Positions 1 through 6,023 of a stretch of DNA of 19,788 bases are shown here, piece after piece. Under the pieces are notes generated by a model that saw only the letters and a list, made by a program, of their open reading frames with translations, had not been told where the DNA came from and made no database searches. Origin of the DNA: Bacillota bacterium (lineage in GTDB: Bacteria; Bacillota; Clostridia; Saccharofermentanales; Fastidiosipilaceae); contig JAEWGS010000093.1 of assembly GCA_023388205.1 (NCBI GenBank), positions 1 through 19,788 of the forward strand, written 5' to 3'. The stretch's first letter is position 1. Each line of letters begins with the position of its first letter. A program made the position numbers and the translations under genes.

Positions 1-1464
1 TTCTTTGGTGTTGACAATGCCTGCCAAACGTCCATTTGACATCACGCCAATTCGATTCGTAATGCCTAAAATTTCTGGCATCTCAGAAGAAACCACGATG
101 ATCGTATTTCCTTCTTTGGCCATCTTGATGATCAACTCGTAGATCTCATATTTAGCGCCTACGTCAATACCACGCGTCGGCTCATCCATCATAAAAATCT
201 GAGGTTGACGCTCCAGCCATTTTCCGAAGATCACCTTCTGCTGGTTGCCTCCCGAAAGACTCGAAATCATATCCTCTGGCCCCATGCATTTGGTGCGCAT
301 CGTTTTGATTTCCTTGACCGTCGCCTTCGTCATTTTGGCCTCAGATAAGACCCAGCCAGCCTTATAGCGCGGCAAGTTTGCAATGGTGGTATTAAAGGTC
401 AAATTCCCCTTCATAAAGAGGCCGTTGGCCTTTCTTTCTTCTGTAATCAAGGCAAAACCATGTTCCATGGCCTCACTCGCATGACTGAAATTCATGAGTT
501 TGTCTTTATAGTAGACGCGCCCTGAAGCACGCGTGCGAATGCCAAAGATCGTCTCAAGCAACTCGGTGCGCCCGGATCCGACGAGACCATAAAGCCCAAA
601 GATCTCACCTTTTCTCACTGAGAAACTCACGTCTTGCAAATAAGGTTCAAACTTTGTAGACAAGTTTGAAATTTGCAAGACAGGCTCTCCGGGCTCGTTA
701 TCCACCTCTGGGAAACGCTGACTCAAAGAACGGCCAACCATCGCAGAGATCAACTCATTCATGTTGGTCTCTTTCGTCGGTTTCGTCATCACGAGTTTAC
801 CGTCTCTGAGCACCGAGATCTCATCGCAGATTTCAAAAATTTCATCCATCTTGTGAGAGATATAGATGATCGATATGCCCTGATCTCGCAGCATGCGCAT
901 CATTTCAAAGAGTTTTTCAACTTCTTGAACGGTCAACGAAGAGGTCGGTTCATCCAAAACGATAACTTTGGATTCATAGGAGATGGCTTTGACGATTTCG
1001 CACATTTGGCGCTGAGACACAGACATATGACGCATCGGTTGCGTCATATTGACCATCATCCCCACTTTGCGGAAGATTTCTGACGCTTCTTTTTGCATGC
1101 GTCTGCGGTCGACCACGCCCAAGCGATTCACTGGGTAGCGTCCCAAAAACAAATTGTCGATCACATTGCGCTCTAGACACTGATTGAGCTCTTGGTGCAC
1201 CATCGCGATACCATTTTCCAAAGCTTCCTTAGGTCCCGCAAAATTCACTTCGCGCCCGAGCAATGTAATTTTGCCCTCATCCTTTTTATAAGTGCCAAAA
1301 AGGCACTTCATCATCGTCGACTTACCCGCACCATTTTCACCCATGAGCCCCATGATGCTGCCGCGTTTCAAATCAAAATTGATGCGATCGAGCACTCGAT
1401 TTCGCCCAAAGGTCTTACTCATGCCGCGAATGGATAAGACGACCTCTTTTCCCGTATCTGACAT
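1..1464 (-). CDS. mglA: Galactose/methylgalactoside-type ABC importer ATPase MglA (3' end outside window)
   Basis: This is the ATP-hydrolysing subunit of a CUT2-family sugar importer, acting at the inner face of the membrane. 488 codons are visible and the frame is still open at the left edge; the family is about 500 residues, so little is missing. Two ABC domains are present. The first has Walker A GENGAGKST (residues 42-50), a degenerate signature VSQRQMCE and Walker B/D-loop VLDEPTSSL (about 170). The second has the family's degenerate Walker A GLVGSGRTE (about 296), signature LSGGNQQK (about 401) and MMDEPTRGIDVGAK (about 426). DEPTRGIDVGAK and LSGGNQQK are hallmarks of MglA/RbsA/XylG. 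The start ATG has GAGGG upstream. It lies 82 bp behind the binding-protein gene in the same operon; the permease gene should follow beyond the left edge. The substrate is inferred from the neighbouring MglB-like protein. Confidence 0.95.
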   Translation of the reverse strand, partial: MSDTGKEVVLSIRGMSKTFGRNRVLDRINFDLKRGSIMGLMGENGAGKSTMMKCLFGTYKKDEGKITLLGREVNFAGPKEALENGIAMVHQELNQCLERNVIDNLFLGRYPVNRLGVVDRRRMQKEASEIFRKVGMMVNMTQPMRHMSVSQRQMCEIVKAISYESKVIVLDEPTSSLTVQEVEKLFEMMRMLRDQGISIIYISHKMDEIFEICDEISVLRDGKLVMTKPTKETNMNELISAMVGRSLSQRFPEVDNEPGEPVLQISNLSTKFEPYLQDVSFSVRKGEIFGLYGLVGSGRTELLETIFGIRTRASGRVYYKDKLMNFSHASEAMEHGFALITEERKANGLFMKGNLTFNTTIANLPRYKAGWVLSEAKMTKATVKEIKTMRTKCMGPEDMISSLSGGNQQKVIFGKWLERQPQIFMMDEPTRGIDVGAKYEIYELIIKMAKEGNTIIVVSSEMPEILGITNRIGVMSNGRLAGIVNTKE

Positions 1465-1490
1465 GTTTTATACCCTCATTACAGAAGAAA

Positions 1491-1521
1491 GGGGGTTTAG
1501 GGATTTCATCCCTAAACCCCC
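1491..1521 (-). terminator. Perfect 14-bp intercistronic stem-loop between mglB and mglA
   Basis: 1491-1504 and 1508-1521 are perfect inverted repeats (GGGGGTTTAGGGAT and its complement) with a 3-nt loop. On the minus strand the stem is followed by a weak pyrimidine-rich tract (TTTCTTC). It most likely stops part of the transcription, or protects the 3' end of the upstream mRNA, so that the binding protein is made in excess over the ATPase. That pattern is common in binding-protein operons. Confidence 0.75.
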
Positions 1522-1546
1522 TCAAACGTTCTGTTCCAAAAACGTA

Positions 1547-2788
1547 TTACTGAGTCAACAAGCTCGTGTAGGAAGCCGCGTTGTCCGTCTTCACCATGTT
1601 GATGGCGAAAGCATCAAACTCATTGGGGTTACCCAAACGGTTCGTGATGTTGGACTCGGTCTGACCGTCGCCGCCGACGTACTCGACCTTGAGGTTGAGC
1701 AGATCGTCATACTTTTCAAGCAAAGGCTGATAGGTTGAGCTCAAGAAGTTATCCGAAGCATTGTAGATGTTGAGCCACACCTTCTTCTCAGGGTGCTTCT
1801 CAGCATTGAGCTGCTTGGAAACCGGCTCATAAACGACCGTGGAATCGAGGAAGTCTTTGTAGTTGTCTTCCGTCACCGCAGCGTTCAAAGCGTAGTAAGA
1901 ACGATCTTCTTCCTTATAGACAAAGACGTCTTTGCTGAGCACGTTGCCTTCTTCGTCCGGCGTGCCGATACCTGTGTCAGGATCCACACCGTCCAAGGCG
2001 TTACGCAAAACACGGAAGGTCAAGTAAGCCTGAACGTCAGCGTGCTGGCTGATCGTGCCGCCGTAACCTTCAGCAATCGCGGCCACCGCGTCACTGTTAG
2101 CGTCATAACCAAAGGTCGGGACCTTTTGTTCCTTCGACCAGGCGTTGAACATGCTCATGCCCATGCCGTCGTTGTTCGAAGCGATCACGTCGATCTGGTC
2201 ACCGAAAGAAGCGGTCCAGGTGCTGATCGCGTTACCCGCGGTCGCAGCATCCCAGGTCGCACCTGCGGAGTTTTTCATTTCTTGCGAAGCCAATTCACGG
2301 ACGATGTATTCTTTGTCACCGATTTTCAGCTTGCCATCTTGAACCTTGTCCGACTGGCCGTCCGTGTTCGTTCCGACCGCGTCACTGACAACAGCGCCAT
2401 CTTTTTCGATCGCGGTTCCGAGCGCCTTACGCACGCCACGGGTACGAGCGATCGAGTCGTTATGACCGATATCACCAATCGCCAAAACATAACCGATGAT
2501 TCCGTCGCCGTTACGATCGAGGCCTTCGATATGTTTCTCGATGTAGTCAAGGATCATCGCACCCTGAAGGTCCGCACCCTGATTGGCGTCAAAGCCAACA
2601 TAATAGGTGTCTTTGTTGAAGTTCAAGGCTTCTTTATCCAACTCGCCCGTCGAGCTGTTGGACGGCTGACGGTTATACCAGACAACCGGTTTATCCTTAT
2701 TGGCCTTCTCACCGTCTGCAAAAACATTCGGTCCAACGATCAGGCCGAGGGCTAGAACTGCTGCCGTAAAAGCGTTTTTCTTATGCAT
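1547..2788 (-). CDS. mglB: Galactose/glucose-type sugar-binding protein, apparently circularly permuted MglB
   Basis: Exported sugar receptor of the Mgl importer, 413 aa. The ATG at 2788 is chosen because GGGGAGG lies 8 nt upstream; the frame stays open to 2839 without a comparable site. Signal peptide about residues 1-24, with a type I cleavage site VFA|D and no lipobox Cys. Compared with E. coli MglB from memory, residues 33-316 match MglB 85 to its C-terminus: WYNRQP = FFNKEP (Asn91/Lys92), Ca-loop DRNGDGIIG (91-99), GHNDSIART (His152, Asp154, Arg158), Trp179 = Trp183, NND 205-207 (Asn211), Asp229 = Asp236. After linker 317-336, residues 337-413 match MglB 5-80: IYNASDNF (341-348) aligns without gaps to Tyr10-Asp14-Phe16, and DAFAINMV to ALAINLV. 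One ligand differs: Asn256 is Gln248. The order is therefore permuted. Function is strongly supported; exact sugar preference is inferred. Confidence 0.93.
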   Translation of the reverse strand: MHKKNAFTAAVLALGLIVGPNVFADGEKANKDKPVVWYNRQPSNSSTGELDKEALNFNKDTYYVGFDANQGADLQGAMILDYIEKHIEGLDRNGDGIIGYVLAIGDIGHNDSIARTRGVRKALGTAIEKDGAVVSDAVGTNTDGQSDKVQDGKLKIGDKEYIVRELASQEMKNSAGATWDAATAGNAISTWTASFGDQIDVIASNNDGMGMSMFNAWSKEQKVPTFGYDANSDAVAAIAEGYGGTISQHADVQAYLTFRVLRNALDGVDPDTGIGTPDEEGNVLSKDVFVYKEEDRSYYALNAAVTEDNYKDFLDSTVVYEPVSKQLNAEKHPEKKVWLNIYNASDNFLSSTYQPLLEKYDDLLNLKVEYVGGDGQTESNITNRLGNPNEFDAFAINMVKTDNAASYTSLLTQ

Positions 2789-2840
2789 TTTACGAACCTC
2801 CCCGTAATCTATCCGAGCTTTTTCGCTCTTTATGCACAAG

Positions 2841-2869
2841 ATCTTAACGAAAAGAGCTGCTGAAGTAAA
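2841..2869 (-). promoter_or_regulatory. Candidate promoter of the mglB-mglA operon
   Basis: On the minus strand, -35 TTTACT (2864-2869) is separated by exactly 17 nt from -10 TAAGAT (2841-2846), each matching 4 of 6 sigma-A consensus positions. It lies about 53 bp upstream of the mglB start. No convincing CcpA cre site or operator was seen nearby. Confidence 0.5.
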
Positions 2870-3081
2870 TACTTTATTGTGAAACTTGCAAAAAAAGAGG
2901 CTTGTTTACCATGTTTTATTCGTCGAACCTTAGAGAGTCTTATGGTCAAAGTGTGCAGAGTCATGAAAAGCTTCACGGCGAACTAGGACATCGTTATACG
3001 TCGGATCAGACGCACAGGTATATCTTGAGCTTTATGCTAGCCCCTCTCCGCAAAAAAAGCTTTGCGCTGACCCCTCGCCGC
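2870..3081. other. Intergenic region between mgl promoter and udk terminator
   Basis: With the mglB leader on one side and the udk terminator on the other, no gene lies between 2789 and 3164. This central part contains only a degenerate tandem repeat (3029-3088). A short open frame starting at 2902 has no family resemblance and reads through the udk terminator. Confidence 0.6.
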
Positions 3082-3088
3082 AAAAAAA
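3029..3088. repeat. Two tandem copies of a 30-bp unit
   Basis: 3029-3058 and 3059-3088 are adjacent 30-bp units matching at 25 positions. Each starts GCTTT and ends with CCGC followed by seven A. The second copy runs into the A-tract that forms the U-tract of the udk terminator. Function unknown. Confidence 0.75.
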
Positions 3089-3120
3089 AAAGAGCCTTGA
3101 GTGAATACTCTCAAAACTCT
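3082..3120 (-). terminator. Intrinsic terminator of udk
   Basis: On the minus strand an 11-bp stem (AGAGTTTTGAG pairing with CTCAAGGCTCT, with two G-U pairs; arms 3110-3120 and 3091-3101) is followed directly by a run of U (the A-tract at 3082-3090). It lies 44 bp beyond the udk stop codon. Confidence 0.85.
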
Positions 3121-3164
3121 TTTCCCTTCCTGCGGTCTATAACACAGTTAGATGTTCTCCATTC

Positions 3165-3821
3165 TCAAGCTTCCTCAACTAAAGGATAGGGCTTGGGTCG
3201 CTGCTGCTCTTTTCTCGTAAAAGTACGAATGTACTGTCGAAGCATCTCAACCCCCTGCGTATTATGGGCGCCTCTTGGAATGATCACATCCGCATATCTC
3301 ATGGTTGGTTGAATAAAACGTTCGTGCATCGGTTTAACCGTATCCTCATACTGAGTCAAAATAGACTCAAGGCTTCTGCCTCGTTCAATCGTGTCGCGTC
3401 GAATCCGTCGAATCAAGCGCTCATCACTATCTGTCTGAACAAAGATCTTCAAATCAAAAAGATCTCTCAGCTGCTCATTCCAAAAAATCAAGAGCCCTTC
3501 AATCACCACCACTCGATGCGGCTCAATGCGGCGGGTCTCATCTTTTCTCGTGTACATGACGTAATCATAAATTGGAGAATCGATCGCTTTTCCATTCTTA
3601 AGACGCGTCAAATCCTCAATAAAACGTGCAACATCAAAGGCGTCTGGATGGTCATAGTTGAAGGTCTTTCGTTGCTCAAGTGTATACTCACTGTATGCTT
3701 TGTAATACGCATCCATCTCAAGTTTCACGCCATCTTGAGCAAGATCCGCTTCGATCAATTTCACGATACTGCTTTTACCCGAAGATGTACCGCCCGCAAT
3801 TCCGATCAGTAATGTCTCCAT
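3165..3821 (-). CDS. udk: Uridine kinase
   Basis: Phosphorylates uridine (and usually cytidine) to the monophosphate in pyrimidine salvage; cytoplasmic; 218 aa, close to the family norm of about 210. The P-loop GGTSSGKSS sits near residues 10-18. The family segment that begins DAYYKAYSE and continues to FNYDHPDAFD follows, then YDYVMYTR and VVVIEGLLIFW, the last being the usual nucleoside-kinase Walker B region. The ATG at 3821 is preferred over the in-frame GTG six bases upstream because AAAGGGG lies 5 nt before the ATG. It appears monocistronic, with a promoter at 3876-3904 and a terminator at 3082-3120. A phosphoribulokinase-like relative is less likely given the NYDHPDAFD motif. Confidence 0.93.
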   Translation of the reverse strand: METLLIGIAGGTSSGKSSIVKLIEADLAQDGVKLEMDAYYKAYSEYTLEQRKTFNYDHPDAFDVARFIEDLTRLKNGKAIDSPIYDYVMYTRKDETRRIEPHRVVVIEGLLIFWNEQLRDLFDLKIFVQTDSDERLIRRIRRDTIERGRSLESILTQYEDTVKPMHERFIQPTMRYADVIIPRGAHNTQGVEMLRQYIRTFTRKEQQRPKPYPLVEEA

Positions 3822-3875
3822 GTGCACCCCTTTACGCTAATCCATGCAACATGCGATCAGCTTTATTTCATTTAT

Positions 3876-3904
3876 ATTTTAACGAAGAAGCTGAGCCGTG
3901 TTGA
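3876..3904 (-). promoter_or_regulatory. Candidate udk promoter
   Basis: On the minus strand, -35 TCAACA (3899-3904) and -10 TAAAAT (3876-3881, 5 of 6 consensus) are 17 nt apart. They lie about 55 bp upstream of the udk start. Confidence 0.5.
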
Positions 3905-3973
3905 CAAGTGGCCTTTCGAAAAAGCTCTCTTTGAGTCCGATATGTCAACTGACCTCGCTTTTGGCATTTTATA

Positions 3974-4060
3974 AAAAAGAGACGCTCATGGCCTTTTCCC
4001 TTGCGAGCTTGAATGAACTCGTATCTCCCAAAAGAAAATGAAACCAAAGCGTCCCTTCTC
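3974..4060 (-). other. 13-bp paired arms around a 61-nt loop: possible small RNA or terminator
   Basis: On the minus strand GAGAAGGGACGCT (4048-4060) can pair over 13 positions, some G-U, with AGCGTCTCTTTTT (3974-3986), leaving a U-rich 3' end. The 61-nt loop holds a smaller CGAG/CTCG hairpin. It lies between thiT and udk, in a 475-bp stretch (3822-4296) without a convincing gene. The shape suits either a Rho-independent end of a longer transcript or a short structured RNA; no known RNA family was recognised. Confidence 0.35.
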
Positions 4061-4206
4061 GAACCTGATTTTAGATTTTCATTGAAACAGTTCAAAAATA
4101 AAAAGCGTGCACCGAAGGGCTCAATCTATCTTTGAAGCTGCGCATTTGATTGGGCAAACGCTTTTAGCCTTCGCCACAGATTTTGCACTTTTGAGAAAAA
4201 TATCCA

Positions 4207-4267
4207 TAAGCAGCGGATCACTTCAGAGGCACATCCCTAGAACCTGGGATTCCCAGCGCGCTGCTTA
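4207..4267 (-). other. 9-bp inverted repeat enclosing a second hairpin, just downstream of thiT
   Basis: TAAGCAGCG (4207-4215) and CGCTGCTTA (4259-4267) are perfect inverted repeats. Inside them CTGGG-ATT-CCCAG (4244-4256) forms a tight hairpin. On the minus strand the structure begins 30 bp after the thiT stop, and a U-rich stretch (ATATTTTTC) follows it by about five bases. It probably marks the 3' end of the thiT transcript, but the spacing is looser than in an ordinary terminator. Confidence 0.4.
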
Positions 4268-4296
4268 AAGGTAAATCGCAGAAGGCAGCTCGCGCA

Positions 4297-4884
4297 TCAT
4301 AGCTTTCTCGCAGCCCGAGTCAGCGCCGCTTTCATCAAAAAGAGCACGACCAAGGTCAAAAGCATCTCCGGCAAAATATAGGTCATGTTATATGCGAAAG
4401 AATACCAAACGGGAGACATCCCCTCCGGCGCATACTGGCCATAAAGCAAAACGCCCGACATGAAACTAAAGACAAAGCGGCCAAGCAAGGCCAAAACAGT
4501 CGCAAGAATCAGTTTCGGATGAGACACCAAAGCGATGCGCCCCAAAAGCGGACGAGAGCCTCGATCCGGATGCGCAAAAAAGCCCGGCAAGAAACCGACC
4601 ACGCCAAACGCCAATAAATAATCCAGCAAAAGCACCCAGGCACTCGGAAGACTCACTCCGTCAATTAACAGGTCTAAGACGGATCGTACCATGGCGATCA
4701 CCAAACCCCAGACGGGTCCAAAAATCAGTCCCCCAAAGACCAGTGGCATCATCGATGCCAAGGTGACAGACCCGCCCATAGGCATCTTATAGACGCGTAT
4801 GAGGCCTAAAACAACACTCAAGGCAATTAAGACACCGCCTGCGGCGATCTTCAGAATTTGTTCGTTTCGCGCTTGAACTTTCAT
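4297..4884 (-). CDS. thiT: ThiT thiamine transporter (ECF S-component)
   Basis: Membrane S-component that binds thiamine and works with the shared EcfA/A'/T energising module; 195 aa, typical length. Six hydrophobic segments are visible. Family features are the early MPMGGS (34-39), LLLDYLLAFGVVGF (85-98), GRFVFSFMSG (115-124) and YAPEG (151-155) followed by YSFAYNMTY (161-169), whose Tyr and Asn correspond to ligand-contacting positions in known ThiT structures. The upstream TPP riboswitch independently supports thiamine as substrate. The start ATG has an AGAGGA site separated by seven T. No ECF ATPase genes are in the window, so the energising module must be elsewhere, as is usual for group II ECF transporters. 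Confidence 0.94.
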   Translation of the reverse strand: MKVQARNEQILKIAAGGVLIALSVVLGLIRVYKMPMGGSVTLASMMPLVFGGLIFGPVWGLVIAMVRSVLDLLIDGVSLPSAWVLLLDYLLAFGVVGFLPGFFAHPDRGSRPLLGRIALVSHPKLILATVLALLGRFVFSFMSGVLLYGQYAPEGMSPVWYSFAYNMTYILPEMLLTLVVLFLMKAALTRAARKL

Positions 4885-4895
4885 AAAAAAATCCT

Positions 4896-4916
4896 CTATT
4901 CAATAAAATTGAATAG
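4896..4916 (-). promoter_or_regulatory. Expression-platform hairpin of the thiT riboswitch
   Basis: CTATTCAAT (4896-4904) and ATTGAATAG (4908-4916) form a perfect 9-bp stem with a 3-nt loop. On the minus strand it ends next to the AGAGGA ribosome binding site, which is followed by seven T and the start codon. It could mask the site, or act as a terminator with a slightly displaced U-tract. Confidence 0.6.
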
Positions 4917-4928
4917 GGTTGATGGACG

Positions 4929-5006
4929 TTTTCCCTCCGCCGATATCAATCGGATCAGGTTCCAAGGGTCGACTCACATCCTCTCAGCCCGAAGGCTCCC
5001 CTAAAC
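4929..5006 (-). ncRNA. TPP riboswitch (thi box)
   Basis: On the minus strand the conserved thi-box blocks occur in order: AGGGG-AGCC, GGGCTGAGAGGAT, GACCCTTGGAACCTGATC, then a variable stem CCGATTGATATCGG and closing GGAGGGAA. CTGAGA and ACCTGATC are the family's most conserved segments and contact thiamine pyrophosphate. It sits directly upstream of thiT and is expected to reduce thiamine uptake when TPP is plentiful. Confidence 0.96.
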
Positions 5007-5013
5007 ATGTCGC

Positions 5014-5019
5014 ATTATC
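5014..5019 (-). promoter_or_regulatory. Extended -10 promoter of thiT
   Basis: The minus strand carries TGA-GATAAT, an extended -10 element (GATAAT at 5014-5019), placing the transcript start near 5007, just before the riboswitch. No good -35 was seen. It is back to back with the yaaA promoter. Confidence 0.5.
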
Positions 5020-5027
5020 TCACATCA

Positions 5028-5056
5028 TTGCCCGCAAAGCGAACGCTAGTTATGAT
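5028..5056 (+). promoter_or_regulatory. Candidate yaaA promoter with overlapping dyad
   Basis: -35 TTGCCC (5028-5033), 17-nt spacer, -10 TATGAT (5051-5056, 5 of 6). A dyad CTAGTTAT / ATAACACTAG (5046-5053 and 5059-5068) overlaps the -10 and start region and could be an operator. It resembles but does not match the PerR box, since the arms are two bases too close. Confidence 0.55.
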
Positions 5057-5082
5057 CTATAACACTAGGATGAAGCATCAAG

Positions 5083-5134
5083 ATCATGCAGCAGCATTTT
5101 TCTGCGTTATCATGCAGGAGCATTTTGCTGCGTT
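5083..5134 (+). repeat. Two tandem 26-bp repeats in the yaaA leader
   Basis: 5083-5108 and 5109-5134 are directly adjacent 26-bp units differing at two positions. Each starts ATCATGCAG and ends CTGCGTT. They lie in the presumed 5' leader of yaaA and can also pair with each other through GCAGCA/TGCTGC. Role unknown. Confidence 0.85.
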
Positions 5135-5188
5135 GCACCGCTTCAAAAGGACACTCGAGGTGCAGTCTGAACTTGGAGGGATCTTTTT

Positions 5189-6016
5189 ATGAAAATTATT
5201 TTGTCGCCTGCTAAAACATTCACGCGCATCAAGCAAGTCAAATCAAATTTTGACGCTGACGCAAGCGCCAAGCTCTTATTTCCCAAAGAACAAAAGCAGC
5301 TTCGGGCCGCACTTGAAATGCTCCAGATCAATGAACTCAATCAAATCTGGAACATCTCTCCCGAACTGGCCCAGAAGACTTACGATCAATTTTTTGGAAA
5401 CAAGCAGCTTCCCGCTCGACCCGCGATTTTAAGCTATGACGGTTTAGTCTATAAGCAACTCGACGTCGAAAGCCTCCCGGACGACGCTCTGGACTATCTT
5501 CAGAAGCATCTTCGTATTATTTCTGGATATTATGGTCTGCTTCGCCCCTTTGATCTCATTCATTTCTATCGATTGGAGATGAAGTCGGCTTTGGCGCTTT
5601 CTGATCAAAGTCAAACGATCTCTTTGCTCGACTTTTGGGCGGACAAATTGGCGAAAGAATTGGTAAAAGAACTCAAGCAAGAGGATCAGCTAGATACGCA
5701 TCCGGCGCATGCAAGCATCGTCAATCTAGCGTCCAAAGAATATGCCGCAGCCGTTTTACCTCAGCTCCCTCAGTCTGTTTCGGTCGTCGATATCATCTTT
5801 GAAAAAAAGGTCAAAGACGCTAAAGGTCAAATCAAATACAAAACCTTGGCGACCAAATCTAAGATGGCTCGCGGGCGCATGCTGCGTTTTTTGGCGACAG
5901 AACACATCCAGCACATCGAGCAAATTCAGGAATTTCAGGAGCTTGAGCTCCACTTCGATGAGAAGCGGAGTAACGAAAGGGCATACCACTTTGTTGAAGA
6001 AGCTGGTACACTGTGA
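5189..6016 (+). CDS. yaaA: Peroxide stress protein YaaA
   Basis: UPF0246/DUF328 family protein, 275 aa, slightly longer than the usual 250-260. In E. coli YaaA limits intracellular free iron and DNA damage during hydrogen peroxide stress; it is a cytoplasmic DNA-binding protein. Family features are the N-terminal MKIILSPAKTF, ILSYDGLVYKQLD (about 84-96), ISGYYGLLRPFDLI (about 111-124), YRLEMKSAL and, near the C-terminus, KMARGRMLRFLA. The start ATG has GGAGGG eight bases upstream. Divergent from thiT with a regulatory region of about 180 bp. The stop codon is only 7 nt before the tmRNA gene, and the last codons contain the likely tmRNA promoter. Confidence 0.93.
   Translation: MKIILSPAKTFTRIKQVKSNFDADASAKLLFPKEQKQLRAALEMLQINELNQIWNISPELAQKTYDQFFGNKQLPARPAILSYDGLVYKQLDVESLPDDALDYLQKHLRIISGYYGLLRPFDLIHFYRLEMKSALALSDQSQTISLLDFWADKLAKELVKELKQEDQLDTHPAHASIVNLASKEYAAAVLPQLPQSVSVVDIIFEKKVKDAKGQIKYKTLATKSKMARGRMLRFLATEHIQHIEQIQEFQELELHFDEKRSNERAYHFVEEAGTL
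6004..6012 (+). promoter_or_regulatory. Extended -10 promoter of tmRNA inside the end of yaaA
   Basis: TGG-TACACT is an extended -10 element (TG at 6004-6005, TACACT at 6007-6012) located in the last codons of yaaA. It would start transcription near 6019, leaving a short 5' leader for RNase P to remove. No convincing -35 was seen. Confidence 0.45.
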
Positions 6017-6023
6017 ACACTTC

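Noticed and set aside
1793..2755. Long open frame (320 codons) on the plus strand across mglB
   Set aside because: Antisense to a clearly coding gene with full motif support; its own translation shows no domain and is an artefact of codon bias.
2875..2900. Possible CcpA cre site near the mgl promoter (TGTGAAACTTGCA)
   Set aside because: Spacing and the central CG do not fit the cre consensus.
3868..4095. 75-codon open frame on the minus strand upstream of udk
   Set aside because: Overlaps the likely udk promoter, has no recognisable family or good ribosome binding site, and is strongly basic in a patchy way typical of noncoding DNA.
4108..4130. Glycine-riboswitch-like ACCGAAGGG on the plus strand
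   Set aside because: Only this short block matches; the other conserved segments and a downstream plus-strand gene are missing.
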